From: Planctomycetota bacterium
Lineage (GTDB): Bacteria > Planctomycetota > UBA1135 > GCA-002686595
DNA: 37,245 nt
Direction of reading: 5' to 3'
NCBI GenBank assembly: GCA_016220035.1
Contig: JACRIO010000294.1
Location: 1-37,245 of the forward strand
Shown here: positions 29,115 through 37,245 of the stretch, piece after piece
How the letters are laid out: every line of letters begins with the position of its first letter
Position numbering within the stretch: position 1 is the stretch's first letter
Translations under genes and position numbers: made by a program
Notes under the pieces: generated by a model
Told to the model about the DNA's origin: nothing
Databases searched by the model: none
What the model saw: the letters and a program-made list of their open reading frames with translations, nothing else

Positions 29115-30506
29115 TCAGGGCTCGCGCGTCGCTTCGAACTGGCCGCCACCCTGATGCAGGCAGAACGACTTCCCGTCCGGTCCGAAGACCACTTTCACGC
29201 TCGGATCGAAGTCGGCGCGGAACTCGCTGCCGCCCTGCGACTTCAACCGGAACTTTCCCTGGCCCTCGGCGCGGGCCTGCAAGAACAGCTTTCCGTCTTC
29301 CGTGGTGACGTCAGCGAGGAGGCCGAGACCGCCAATGCGGTACGTACCCGCGAACTTCGCGAGCGTTTCCGCGGGGATCGCGAGGTCCTTCTCCTTGGGC
29401 TTCTCGATCCCCAGCGCGGCCCAGACGAGCTCGTCCGCCACCTTGCCCGACGACAGCGTCTCCCCGTTGCTAATCACGGCGATGTGCAGGTCGTCGTCGG
29501 GGTACCACGCGAGCATCGAGTTGAAACCGAAGATGCCGCCGCCGTGCGAGATGCGCTTGCGGCCCTCGAACTCGCCGACGCCGAGCCCGAAGCCGTAGCC
29601 CGTGTCCTTCCCGTCGGGGAGCACTGCGGGCGTCGACATGAGCGCGAACGACTCCTTCGACACGGTTTTTCCGCTCGTGAGCCCCACCTGCCACGTCACG
29701 AGGTCGCGCGCGGTCGAGAGCAGGAAACCCGCGGCACCGGGCTGGTTCGTCCCGTAGGGTTGGTCGTTCGCGAACGTGCCGCCGCCCGGCCCGGGTCGGA
29801 ACGTGTATCCCTGGGCGCGGTTCTCGACCAGGTCGACGTTCGAGTCGCGCCGCGTGCGCGCGAGACCGAGCGGCTTCGCGATGTGCTCCTCGACGAGGTC
29901 CTCGTACGGCTTCCCGCCGACCTTCTCGAGCACCATCCCGAGCAGGTAGTAGCCCGTGTTGTCGTAGGCCCACTTCGTCCCCGGCTCGAAATCGAAGGGC
30001 TTGTCCTTCACGAGCGCGAGCAGCTCCGCGTGCTCGAGCTCCAGCGGCCAGACCCGCTCCCAAGCCTCGCCGATGTCCGTGTAGCTCGGGATGCCCGACG
30101 TGTGGTTCAGGAGCTGGCGGATCGTGACGTGCTTCCCCTGCAACGGGAAGTCGGGGACGTACTTCGAGAGGTCGTCGTCGAGCCCGAGCTGCTTCCACTC
30201 GACGTAGCGCATCACGAGCGCCGCGGTGAACTGCTTCGTGACCGAGCCGATGCGGAAGCACGTCTCGGCGTCGCACTTCGCGTGGAACTCGAGGTCGGCG
30301 AAACCGTACCCCTTCGCCAGCACGACCTCCCCCTTCCGCGCGATCGCGACCGACATGCCGACCGCGCCTTTTTTCTCGAGGAAGCCGGCGACGACGCGGT
30401 CCACGTCGGCCTCGAGCTTCTTGCCATCGCCGGGGGCGGGCGAGAGGCCGGGGATGGGTGTCGACAGAAACGAGAGTGCCGTAAAGGCCAAGGTCGGAGT
30501 GAGCAT
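29115..30506 (-). CDS. Class C beta-lactamase-family serine hydrolase
   Basis: 463 residues. A short leader ('LTPTLAFTALSFLSTPIPG') suggests export. The three penicillin-binding-type motifs are present: S88-V-T-K91 in 'RIGSVTKQF', Y181-D-N183 in 'WAYDNTGYYL', and H321-G-G in 'RISHGGGIFGF' in place of K-T-G. After the catalytic domain (about 30-370) a C-terminal lipocalin-like tail ('AKFAGTYRIGGLGLLADVTT', 'FRADFDPSVKVVFGPDG') is found, as in many 'serine hydrolase' family proteins. True beta-lactamase activity should not be assumed; this group includes esterases and D-aminopeptidases. ATG 30506 is preceded by GAGGAG about ten bases upstream. The gene lies 79 bases upstream of the second sulfatase-family gene on the same strand. 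Confidence 0.9.
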   Translation of the reverse strand: MLTPTLAFTALSFLSTPIPGLSPAPGDGKKLEADVDRVVAGFLEKKGAVGMSVAIARKGEVVLAKGYGFADLEFHAKCDAETCFRIGSVTKQFTAALVMRYVEWKQLGLDDDLSKYVPDFPLQGKHVTIRQLLNHTSGIPSYTDIGEAWERVWPLELEHAELLALVKDKPFDFEPGTKWAYDNTGYYLLGMVLEKVGGKPYEDLVEEHIAKPLGLARTRRDSNVDLVENRAQGYTFRPGPGGGTFANDQPYGTNQPGAAGFLLSTARDLVTWQVGLTSGKTVSKESFALMSTPAVLPDGKDTGYGFGLGVGEFEGRKRISHGGGIFGFNSMLAWYPDDDLHIAVISNGETLSSGKVADELVWAALGIEKPKEKDLAIPAETLAKFAGTYRIGGLGLLADVTTEDGKLFLQARAEGQGKFRLKSQGGSEFRADFDPSVKVVFGPDGKSFCLHQGGGQFEATREP

Positions 30507-30600
30507 GGGTTCGTTCTCCTCGAAGAGGCGCGCGCTGCGCAACCTGCTCGCGCACATTTCAGATTCGCTGGCTCGGATGCGAGACTGCGGTTGGTCGACG

Positions 30601-30843
30601 ATGCTCACGCCAGTCGAAGCCCACTGCCTGCTCGAGGCGCTCTGTACGGAGCTCGGTTTCTGTCTCGACGCCGGCGCTCGGGAACGCCTCGAGCGGAACC
30701 CGCCCAGCGGTGTGCGGTCGTTCCGTGATGCCGTCTGCGCCGCCGAGGGTGTGCGTGCGAGCGATCTCGACGCCGCAGTGCTCGGCGAACTGGACGCGCT
30801 CGTGAGTTCGGCCTTTGCGCGCGCGGCGGAACGCCACGGCTGA
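30601..30843 (+). CDS. Small conserved-looking hypothetical protein
   Basis: 80 residues from ATG 30601. The sequence ('MLTPVEAHCLLEALCTELGF', 'DAGARERLERNPPSGVRSFR', 'DAVCAAEGVRASDLDAAVLG') has the look of a helical small protein I have seen as a hypothetical in high-GC bacteria, but I cannot name a family. An in-frame ATG at 30580 would add seven residues; no ribosome site decides between them. It is divergent from the serine-hydrolase gene, with about 94 bases between starts, and ends 28 bases before the convergent radical SAM gene. Confidence 0.6.
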   Translation: MLTPVEAHCLLEALCTELGFCLDAGARERLERNPPSGVRSFRDAVCAAEGVRASDLDAAVLGELDALVSSAFARAAERHG

Positions 30844-30870
30844 CGTGCGCCGTCGCGGGGGCGGCGCGGA

Positions 30871-32436
30871 TCAGTCCATGTGCGCCACGACGCGCTCGTC
30901 GCCCATCTGCAGCGCGAGCTGCGCCTGCTTGGGCGAGAAGTAGCGGTCGAAGACGCGCGCGAACAGCACCTGGTAGACGCGCAGGACGCCCTTCGTGCCG
31001 AGACGCCGCGTGAAGTCGACCCACGCCCAGTAGCGCGGACCCTTCAACCCTTGGGCGTGCGAATAGATCTTCGCCTGCTCGGCCACCATCCACTCGCTGA
31101 ACAGCATGTACCCGATCAAGAAGGGCTTCTGCATGAAGCGCAGCTTGATCGCCTTCGGCGCCATCGGCATCAACCACGGGTAGCGCACGAGGATCGGGAA
31201 GAGCTTGTGCAGGTTCTCGATCTCCGTCTTGTTGTCGAACAGGATCGAGGTCGTGCGGTTGAACTTCTGCGGGAAGTCGTCGTAGCCCGCGACGGCGTAG
31301 CCCATCTCGCGCGTCATGTCCGCGATGTCGAACATCGGGTAGGGCTGCATGAGCGACACGAGCGGGTGGTCGACCTTGCACTCGATGTTCAGCTTCACCG
31401 TGTCGAACTCGTCGGCCATCGTGCCGCCCGGGCCGCCGAGCATGTTCAACGAGCCGAGCCGGATGCCGTACTTCTTGATCCAACCCGCGGCGTCGGTGAG
31501 CTGCTGCCGCGTCGTGTTCTTCTTGAACACCGCGTTGCGCACGTAGTCGCTCGCCGCCTCGAACGCGATGCGCGCGTACACGCAGCCCGCCTGCTTGAGC
31601 TTCTTGATGTGGTCCTCGGTGGTCATGTTGGCCATGAGGATCACGTCGAACGGCAGGCCCACTTCCTTGGGGTAGCGCTCGCAGAACTCGTCGAGCCAGT
31701 CGTTGCGCAGGTTGAAGATGTCGTCGAGGAAGTGGACGAACTTCAGGTTGTACTTCTCGCGGACGTGGTTGATCTCCGCGATGAGGTGGCTGACGCTGCG
31801 CTTCCTGACGTAGGCGCTGTTGCGCGCGTTGTAGACCTTCTTCTTCATCGCGTGATGGAAGCAGAAGGAGCACGGCATCGGGCAGCCGCGCTGGCTCACG
31901 AACACCTTGCGATCGCTGTCCTTGTAGATCGCGCCCGCCTCGTAGATCACGTCGCGGTCGGGGAAGCCGAGCTCGTCGATGTCCGCGACGAGCGGCCGGT
32001 TCTCGTTCTTCACGATCTCGCCGGTGTCGCGGCGTTTGAACCAGAAATTCTGGACGTCGTAGAAGTCGCGCTTGTCGCGCATGCGGCCGAGGAGCTCCAC
32101 GATCGCCTGCTCGCCCTCGCCGCGGCACACCGCGTCGACGCCATCGAGCTCGACGAACTCGGGGCTGAACGTCGCATGCGGACCGCCGAAGACGCTGAGC
32201 ACCTTCGGCAGCACTTGCTTCACCTTGCGGTTCACGTCCGCGAGGTACAGGTGCATGCCGGTCGTCATCGAGTAGCAGACGACGTCGGGGTCGTACTCCA
32301 CGACCTTCTGGATCCACTCCTTGTCGGGAATGAAGAGGCACTTGGACTCGTGGCCCGCGTCCTTGATGGCGCGCGAGAGCCACATGATTCCCAGCATCTC
32401 CTGGGGCAGAAACTCTTCGATGAAGAGGACTTTCAT
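30871..32436 (-). CDS. B12-binding-domain radical SAM enzyme
   Basis: 521 residues. Residues 1 to about 140 form a Rossmann-like cobalamin-binding domain ('MKVLFIEEFLPQEMLGIMWL', 'YDPDVVCYSMTTGMH', 'LSVFGGPHATFSPEFVEL') without an obvious D-x-H-x-x-G motif, as in many members of this class. The radical SAM cluster is C185-x3-C189-x2-C192 in 'QRGCPMPCSFCFHH', followed by 'VHFLDDIFNLRNDWLDEF' and 'GGPGGT'-type S-adenosylmethionine strands ('LNMLGGPGGTMADEF'). The C-terminal 130 residues are helical. Relatives methylate or rearrange lipids, antibiotics or tetrapyrroles; the substrate here is unknown. ATG 32436 is at the start of homology; the long upstream extension is Arg/Pro rich and not credible. 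The neighbour on the same strand is a GT4 glycosyltransferase. Confidence 0.92.
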   Translation of the reverse strand: MKVLFIEEFLPQEMLGIMWLSRAIKDAGHESKCLFIPDKEWIQKVVEYDPDVVCYSMTTGMHLYLADVNRKVKQVLPKVLSVFGGPHATFSPEFVELDGVDAVCRGEGEQAIVELLGRMRDKRDFYDVQNFWFKRRDTGEIVKNENRPLVADIDELGFPDRDVIYEAGAIYKDSDRKVFVSQRGCPMPCSFCFHHAMKKKVYNARNSAYVRKRSVSHLIAEINHVREKYNLKFVHFLDDIFNLRNDWLDEFCERYPKEVGLPFDVILMANMTTEDHIKKLKQAGCVYARIAFEAASDYVRNAVFKKNTTRQQLTDAAGWIKKYGIRLGSLNMLGGPGGTMADEFDTVKLNIECKVDHPLVSLMQPYPMFDIADMTREMGYAVAGYDDFPQKFNRTTSILFDNKTEIENLHKLFPILVRYPWLMPMAPKAIKLRFMQKPFLIGYMLFSEWMVAEQAKIYSHAQGLKGPRYWAWVDFTRRLGTKGVLRVYQVLFARVFDRYFSPKQAQLALQMGDERVVAHMD

Positions 32437-32762
32437 TCGGACGGCGGAGTTCGGCGACCTGGGTGTCGAGCAGGGAGCGGTTTCCTGGACTCGAGCAGCG
32501 TCCGGAGAGACCGGGGACGCGTCGAAGTATATCGGTGGAGTCTCGGACCTGCGGGGCGCGCGAGCCGCGCGGGACCGACGAATCACGCATAAGGAATCCG
32601 ATTCATGCCCCGCAGCGCGCGCGCGATCGTTGCCGGGGATCCCCGTGCTGTCTCTCGGCGCCGCCCGCACCCACGCGGCCTGCCGCTCCAGCGAGCGGTC
32701 TCACGGTGTAGTCCAACGCCTCGGCGCCGCCCGCACCCAGGTGGCTGGCTGATCCAGCGCCC
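32437..32762. other. Non-coding region with a 66-base-period direct repeat
   Basis: No credible gene is present. Copy 1 at 32654-32693 and copy 2 at 32720-32759 begin with the same 20 bases (ctcggcgccgcccgcaccca) and then match at 13 of the next 20. The unit contains the palindrome GGCGCC. It lies just past the 3' end of the GT4 gene and upstream of the radical SAM gene. No other promoter or terminator pattern is obvious. Confidence 0.6.
32654..32759. repeat. Two-copy direct repeat, unit about 40 bases, spacing 66
   Basis: The first 20 bases are identical in both copies and the rest is about two thirds identical. The second copy ends three bases before the GT4 stop codon. It may be a duplication scar, a protein-binding pair or part of a transcript-end structure. 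Confidence 0.6.
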
Positions 32763-33929
32763 TCACTGGCGCGCGTCGACGAGCCGCCGCAGCGCCTTCT
32801 CGACCTCCCCGAACGTGGTCGCGCGATCGAAACGCGCACGACGAGCGAGACCGGCCTCGACGAAGCGTCGCGCGAGCGCGGGATCGCCGAGCAGCGCACG
32901 CAGCCGCGCCGCGAGCGCCTTCGAGTCGAACGGATCGACGAGGAAGCCGTTCACGCCGTCCTCGACGACCTCGGGGTTCCCGCACACGTTGCTCGCGACG
33001 ATCGGCGTGCCGAGGGTCAGCACCTCGAGCAGCGTGTGCGAGAGCCCTTCGTAGCGACTGTTGAGCACGAACACGTCCGCCGCGCGGATGTAGAGCGGGA
33101 TCTTCGCGTGCGGCACGTTGCCGAGGAACGTCACGCGTGTTTCCAGGCCGAGGGAGCGCGCGAGCGCCTTCCACGCGTCCTCCATGTCGCCGTCGCCGGC
33201 CACGAGCAGCGCGACGTCCGCGGGGAGCTCCTTCAGCGCCTCGATGATCCCATCGACGCGCTTCCAGCCCATCAGGCGGCAGATCGTGAGCACGTAGCGG
33301 CGCTCGGGCGCGAGGCCGAGCTCCTCGCGCGCTTCGTCCCGCGTCGCGGTCACGGTCTCCGGTTTCGGCCCGTGGTACGCGTTCATCACGGTCTGCACCT
33401 TCTCCGGCGGCACGCCGTACGTCCTCACGAGGATCTGCCGCAGGAACTCGCTGCACGCGATGACGTGGCCGCACCAGCGCCACCAGCGCTTCTGCAGCGC
33501 CCGCGTGAGCTTCACCTTCCAGCCGTACGTCTTCCCTTGGAACGTGACGATGTCGTCGTCGCCGCACCATCCCTTCCTGTGCGCGATCTCCCACGCGCCG
33601 TCGACCATGATGCGGATCTGCACGGGCTTCCCGCGCAGCTTGCCGGCGAGCACGTGCAGCAGTGCGAGGTGTTCGTTCACGTACACCACGTCGGCGTCCT
33701 TCGCCTCGCGCAGCACGGCGAAGAACGCTTTCAAGTAGCGCAGCGGGAGCGGCCCGCGCGGGATCGCGACCACCGGGAACGGATGACCCTTCGGCTCCTT
33801 CTCGGCGCAGAACGCGACGACCTTAACCGTGTGCCCGCGCTCCTGGAGGAACCGCGCGAAGCTCGGCACGTAGACGGCGGGACCGCCGAGGTCCGGCGGG
33901 AAAACGGGCGAGGTGATCAGGACGCGCAT
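32763..33929 (-). CDS. GT4-family glycosyltransferase
   Basis: 388 residues, with the complete GT-B fold of family 4. The N-terminus 'MRVLITSPVFPPDLGGPAVY' has the Gly-Gly acceptor loop. The middle has 'HVIACSEFLRQILVRTYGVP' and the hinge strand 'RYVLTICRLMGWKRVDGIIE'. The donor site is 'ADVFVLNSRYEGLSHTLLEV' and then 'LGTPIVASNVCGNPEVVEDG', the E-x7-E-type pattern (here E-G-L-S-H-T-L-L-E). No signal peptide or membrane segment is present. The acceptor and sugar are unknown; the 'capsule/exopolysaccharide' type is the common role. ATG 33929 fits the family start. It lies upstream of the radical SAM gene with a 326-base gap, so co-transcription is uncertain. Confidence 0.92.
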   Translation of the reverse strand: MRVLITSPVFPPDLGGPAVYVPSFARFLQERGHTVKVVAFCAEKEPKGHPFPVVAIPRGPLPLRYLKAFFAVLREAKDADVVYVNEHLALLHVLAGKLRGKPVQIRIMVDGAWEIAHRKGWCGDDDIVTFQGKTYGWKVKLTRALQKRWWRWCGHVIACSEFLRQILVRTYGVPPEKVQTVMNAYHGPKPETVTATRDEAREELGLAPERRYVLTICRLMGWKRVDGIIEALKELPADVALLVAGDGDMEDAWKALARSLGLETRVTFLGNVPHAKIPLYIRAADVFVLNSRYEGLSHTLLEVLTLGTPIVASNVCGNPEVVEDGVNGFLVDPFDSKALAARLRALLGDPALARRFVEAGLARRARFDRATTFGEVEKALRRLVDARQ

Positions 33930-34008
33930 GCGAAGTCGGGCGCGGCATCCTATCGGCCGAAGCGAGCGAGGACATGCGCCACGGACCGCACGCGGCGGTC
34001 GCGCGGGT

Positions 34009-35595
34009 TCAGGTCGAGCTCAGCGTGAACGCGAACGTCGCTCCGTTCCCCGGCGCGCTCTCGGCCCAGACGCGGCCCCCGTGGAGCTCCACGATGCGCC
34101 GCACCGTCGCGAGACCGATTCCCGTGCCGTCGAAGTCGTCGTGGAGGCGGCAGAACGGCGAGAAGAGGCCCTCCGCGTGCGCGGGATCGAAGCCCACGCC
34201 GTTGTCGCGCACGTAGAAGACCGCGTGCGCGCCGGCGGCTCGCGCGCCGATCTCGATGTGCGGCTCGGCGCTGGAGCGCGTGTACTTGATCGCGTTCGAG
34301 AGCAGGTTCGAGAACACTTGGCGCAGGAGCGCCGCGTCCGCGCGCACGGACGGCAGCGGCCCGACGGTGAGCTCCACCCGGCGTCCTTCGAGGCTCGTCG
34401 CCTGCTCGCGCAGCACCTCGGCGACGATCGCGCGCGCGTCGGCTTCGACGAGGTGCAGCTCCGCGTGCTCCAGGCGCGCGAGCGTGAGGTGGCCCGAGAC
34501 GATGCCGCTCATCGCGCGCGCGGACTCGCCGATCTGGTCGAGCAGGAGGCGCGCATCGGCGGTCAACTCCTCGTTCGGCTCCGAACGGAGGAGCGTCGTG
34601 AAACCTTCCAGCACGCGCAACGGCGCCCGCAGTTCGTGCGCGACGGTGAACGCAAATGCGCGCGCGGCGTGGTGCAGCTCCTGCAGTTCGCGCGTGCGAC
34701 TCTCGACTCGCTCCTCGAGCTCGACGTTCGCGAGGCGCAACTGCGCCTCGGCCTCGTGCCGTTCCGTGACGTCACGCACCGCCGCCGCGAAGCTCACGGC
34801 CTTGCCCTGCTCGTCGCGCACCGTCCATGCCCGCGAGTGCGCCCAGCGGAACTCGCCGTCGGGTCTCTGGAAACGGTACTCACCCTCGCTCTGCCCGTGT
34901 TCGCGCAGTTCCCCGACGAGGCGCGCGATCGTTTCGAGGTCTTCGGGGACGACGAGCCGCAGCCACAGCTCCGGGTCGTCGATGAAGGCCTGCGGCGGGA
35001 CGCCGAACAGCGCTTCGCACGCCGGGCTCGCGAAATGCACGCTCCGCCCGTCGAGCCCGCCCTCGAAGATCGCGTCGCGCGAGCCCTCGAGCAGGAGGCG
35101 CATGCGCGCATGGCTCGCGCGCAGCTCGCGTTCGATGCGCACGCGCTCGGTGACGTCGCGCGCGATGACGAGGCGCGCGCCGCGCCCCTCGAACTCGATC
35201 GCCAGCGTCTCGAGCTCGACCTCGATGACCTTGCCTCCGCGGCGCACGTGCCGAACGAGGCCGTCGTGAAACGCCAAGCTCGCCGGCGAGGCTTCGCGCG
35301 CACGCTCTTCCTCGGGGCGCAGTGCGTCCACGGAAAGACGGAGGAACTCCGCGTGCGTCCAACCGTACTGCGCGCACGCCGCCGCGTTGACGGCGAGGAT
35401 CCGCTGCGAGTCCGCGGCGTGGATCCACATCGGGACGGGACAGGCTGCGAAAAGACCTGGAAGCGGCGGCTGCCGCGGCTCCTCCTCGGCCCATGCGCGG
35501 CCGCTCGCCGCGCAGTAGCGGACGGAATCGAGCTCCGCGTCGACCTGCGAGGGCTCGGGTCGGAGTGGATCGGGACGGCGACTCACGGTGTGCAT
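34009..35595 (-). CDS. PAS-domain sensor histidine kinase, apparently cytoplasmic
   Basis: 528 residues, without a membrane segment. Two PAS-type units precede the kinase: about 45-155 ('CPVPMWIHAADSQRILAVNA') and about 160-280 ('SRDAIFEGGLDGRSVHFASP', ending in the PAC motif 'FAAAVRDVTERHEAEA'). The first also ends in a PAC-like 'VIARDVTERVRIE'. A short coiled coil leads to the HisKA box 'TVAHELRAPLRVLEGF' with His320, then the N box 'FSNLLSNAIKYTRSS', G1 'VRDNGVGFD' and G2 'GTGIGLATVRRIVELHGG' of the HATPase domain. No response regulator gene is nearby, so the partner is elsewhere. The layout resembles phytochrome-like soluble kinases but without a chromophore domain. ATG 35595 is chosen near the first conserved part; there is no clear ribosome site. 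Confidence 0.9.
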   Translation of the reverse strand: MHTVSRRPDPLRPEPSQVDAELDSVRYCAASGRAWAEEEPRQPPLPGLFAACPVPMWIHAADSQRILAVNAAACAQYGWTHAEFLRLSVDALRPEEERAREASPASLAFHDGLVRHVRRGGKVIEVELETLAIEFEGRGARLVIARDVTERVRIERELRASHARMRLLLEGSRDAIFEGGLDGRSVHFASPACEALFGVPPQAFIDDPELWLRLVVPEDLETIARLVGELREHGQSEGEYRFQRPDGEFRWAHSRAWTVRDEQGKAVSFAAAVRDVTERHEAEAQLRLANVELEERVESRTRELQELHHAARAFAFTVAHELRAPLRVLEGFTTLLRSEPNEELTADARLLLDQIGESARAMSGIVSGHLTLARLEHAELHLVEADARAIVAEVLREQATSLEGRRVELTVGPLPSVRADAALLRQVFSNLLSNAIKYTRSSAEPHIEIGARAAGAHAVFYVRDNGVGFDPAHAEGLFSPFCRLHDDFDGTGIGLATVRRIVELHGGRVWAESAPGNGATFAFTLSST

Positions 35596-35900
35596 GGAAG
35601 GAGACCGGCTCGCGTCGAAAACGGACGGCGCGTTTCTCCTCGGGGGGCGCGTCGAACCGATTCCGCTTTCGCGAGCCACGACTCCGGTGAAGGAGCGGCC
35701 CGCAGCCTGGTGCCGGTCATATCGCTTGGCTCCGTCCCATCCCATTGCCCATTGGGGAGGGCGCTTGTCCGGTCCTGGCCCGTGCGTCGAAGCCCACGAC
35801 CGCGGGCATCACGCCTGCGCGGAGGAGCGCAGTTCGCGCGCAGGCCGTTCCTCGCGAGCGAGCGCTCCCGGCTCCCGCTCTCCTGGAGCTGGGAGCGCGC
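35596..35900. other. Gap between kinase and purF
   Basis: About 300 bases without a gene. Its right end holds the large purF hairpin (35862-35898); the left part should hold the kinase promoter, for which I see no clear motif. Confidence 0.6.
35862..35898 (-). terminator. Large hairpin directly after purF
   Basis: GCGCTCCCGGCTCC (35862-35875) and GGAGCTGGGAGCGC (35885-35898) pair over 14 positions with one G-T wobble and a 9-base loop. It begins two bases after the purF stop. No T-run follows, like the other hairpins in the window. Confidence 0.65.
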
Positions 35901-37245
35901 TCAGCCCGCTGCGCAGCCGATCTCGTCGCGGTTCTGGATGCGGTCGGTTTCGAGCGCGGTCAGGCGCTCGAGGGTGATGTCGCCCGTCGGGTACTCGCCC
36001 GTGAAGCACGCGTTGCAGAAACGCTCGATCTTCGGGTTGCCCGCGCGCGCGGCCGCGTTCATCGCGTCGCGATCGAGGTACACGAGGTGGTCGACGCCGA
36101 GCAGGCGCGCGACCTCGTCGTTGGTCGCGTGCGCTGCGATGAACTCGCGCTTCGTCTGCATGTCGATGCCGTAGGGGCACGGCGCGATCAACGGCGGCGA
36201 GCACGAAGCGAGGTAGACCTTCCGCGCGCCGGCGTCGCGCGCCATCTGGACGATCTTGCGCGCCGTGTTGCCGCGCACGATCGAGTCGTCGACGAGCAGC
36301 ACGTCCTTGCCGTCGAACTCGAGCTTGATCGGGTTCAGCTTGCGCCGGATCGAGTTCTGCCGGCCCTTCTGGCTCGGCATGATGAACGTGCGGCCGATGT
36401 AGCGGTTCTTGACGAGCCCCTCGCGGTAAGGAAGGCCGAGCTCCATCGCCATGGCGAGCGCCGCGTCGCGCGAGCTGTCGGGGATCGGGATCACCGAGTC
36501 CGGGATCGGCGCACCGCTCGAGCGCCACTGATTCGCGAGCGCCTCGCCGAAACGGCCGCGCGTCTTGTAGACGGACACGTCGTCGAGGAACGAGTCGGGC
36601 CGCGCGAAGTAGACGAGCTCGAAGATGCAGGGACGGTGCGGCTTGTCCGAGAGCTTCTTCCGCACGAGCTTCTTGTCCATCCCGACGAACACCGCTTCGC
36701 CGGCGTCGAGGTCGAAGCTGCGCTCGTAGCCGTTGACGTCGAGCACGACGCTCTCGCTCGCGCACGCGAACCAGCGGCCCTCGGCGGTCGTCTTCTGTCC
36801 GAACACGCACGGCTTGATGCCGTACGGATCCCGGAACGCGACCATGCCGACGTCGGGGATCGTCGCGACGACGGAGTAGGCGCCCTGCACCTCCGCGAAC
36901 ACGTGTTGCACGGCGGCGAACACGTCCTCGGCGGTGGGACGGTGCGGAGGCACGAGGCGCGCGCTGAGCGCGTTCGCGAACGCGAAGAGGATCACTTCGA
37001 GGTCGCACGACGAGTTCAAGCGCGTGCCGCTGCGCTTGAAGTGCTTCTCGAGCAGCTCCGCGTAGTTCGTGACGTTGCCGTTGTGCGCCATCGCGATGCC
37101 GATGGGGAACGTCAGGTGGAACGGCTGAGCGTCGTCCTTGCGGCCGCCGCCGACGGTCGGGTAGCGCACGTGGCCGACGCCGAGGTTGCCGCGCAGGCGC
37201 GGCATGTTGTTCTCGTTGAAGATCTCGAGGACGAGCCCGAGCCCC
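35901..37245 (-). CDS. purF: Amidophosphoribosyltransferase, N-terminus off window
   Basis: About 448 residues are visible; the frame is open to the right edge, so the start and the catalytic N-terminal Cys lie outside. PurF makes phosphoribosylamine, the first committed step of purine synthesis. The glutaminase domain shows 'GHVRYPTVGGG' and 'IAMAHNGNVTNY'. The phosphoribosyltransferase domain shows 'YREGLVKNRYIGRTFIMPSQ' and the PRPP-binding 'VLLVDDSIVRGNTARKIV'. The Cys ligands of the Bacillus-type [4Fe-4S] form can be seen in 'PCIFELVYFARPDS', 'APCPYGID' and 'CNACFTG', so this is the iron-sulfur-containing class rather than the E. coli class. A strong hairpin follows the stop. Confidence 0.96.
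   Translation of the reverse strand, partial: GLGLVLEIFNENNMPRLRGNLGVGHVRYPTVGGGRKDDAQPFHLTFPIGIAMAHNGNVTNYAELLEKHFKRSGTRLNSSCDLEVILFAFANALSARLVPPHRPTAEDVFAAVQHVFAEVQGAYSVVATIPDVGMVAFRDPYGIKPCVFGQKTTAEGRWFACASESVVLDVNGYERSFDLDAGEAVFVGMDKKLVRKKLSDKPHRPCIFELVYFARPDSFLDDVSVYKTRGRFGEALANQWRSSGAPIPDSVIPIPDSSRDAALAMAMELGLPYREGLVKNRYIGRTFIMPSQKGRQNSIRRKLNPIKLEFDGKDVLLVDDSIVRGNTARKIVQMARDAGARKVYLASCSPPLIAPCPYGIDMQTKREFIAAHATNDEVARLLGVDHLVYLDRDAMNAAARAGNPKIERFCNACFTGEYPTGDITLERLTALETDRIQNRDEIGCAAG

Noticed and set aside
29115-30506. Calling the serine hydrolase a beta-lactamase resistance gene.
   Set aside because: The S-x-x-K, Y-x-N and H-G-G motifs and the C-terminal lipocalin-like tail fit the broad esterase/peptidase group; resistance cannot be inferred.
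1-37245. Search for CRISPR arrays, tRNA genes, insertion sequences, integrases, toxin-antitoxin pairs and phage genes.
   Set aside because: No regular repeat-spacer array, tRNA cloverleaf, transposase, integrase or other such gene was found by eye. The two repeats reported are each only two copies.

Overview
The window is a very GC-rich, almost fully coding bacterial chromosome segment. It best fits a flagellated, Gram-negative-type member of the Planctomycetota. The reasons are an outer-membrane flagellar L-ring and P-ring, a heptose-pathway isomerase, lipoprotein sulfatase-family enzymes, and a secreted protein with the 'CPCGN ... GCLNSSG' tail that I associate with deep planctomycete lineages. 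The phylum call is an inference. No tRNA, rRNA, CRISPR array, insertion sequence, integrase or phage gene was recognised.

Layout. At the left edge (1-1868, minus strand, cut by the window) lies a xanthine-dehydrogenase-type molybdoenzyme with a fused [2Fe-2S] module. Divergent from it are gmhA and a small four-helix membrane protein (1978-3021). From 14216 down to about 3811 runs one compact minus-strand flagellar operon in the order flgF, flgG, flgA, flgH, flgI, flgJ, flgN, flgK, flgL, a small unassigned protein and a GNAT acetyltransferase. Many of its genes overlap or are a few bases apart. The region upstream of flgF holds a sigma-54-like -24/-12 element and two copies of a dyad-containing direct repeat.

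From 20132 down to 14563, still on the minus strand, is a Tat-exported Thr/Ser-rich protein followed by three glycosyltransferase-like genes that overlap by 4 bases. Two of these share an N-terminal module that faintly resembles PqqD-type peptide-binding domains. This is the best candidate for an undescribed system: a dedicated protein or surface glycosylation cassette beside the flagellar genes. Next come two tandem paralogous DNA-binding-type proteins with a shared C-terminal winged-helix-like domain (20368-21338), an inverted-repeat-rich leader, and the secreted CPCGN-type protein (21657-22727).

The right third is mixed. It holds a small membrane protein, a DUF1801/OmdA-type protein, a lipoprotein, two paralogous sulfatase-family lipoproteins (both with Thr instead of Cys/Ser at the formylglycine position, plus a possible remnant of a third), a short secreted protein, and a class-C-type serine hydrolase. 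It continues with a small hypothetical protein, a B12-binding radical SAM enzyme, a GT4 glycosyltransferase, a PAS-domain histidine kinase, and purF cut by the right edge.

Many long open frames opposite or across these genes are by-products of the high GC content and were left out.
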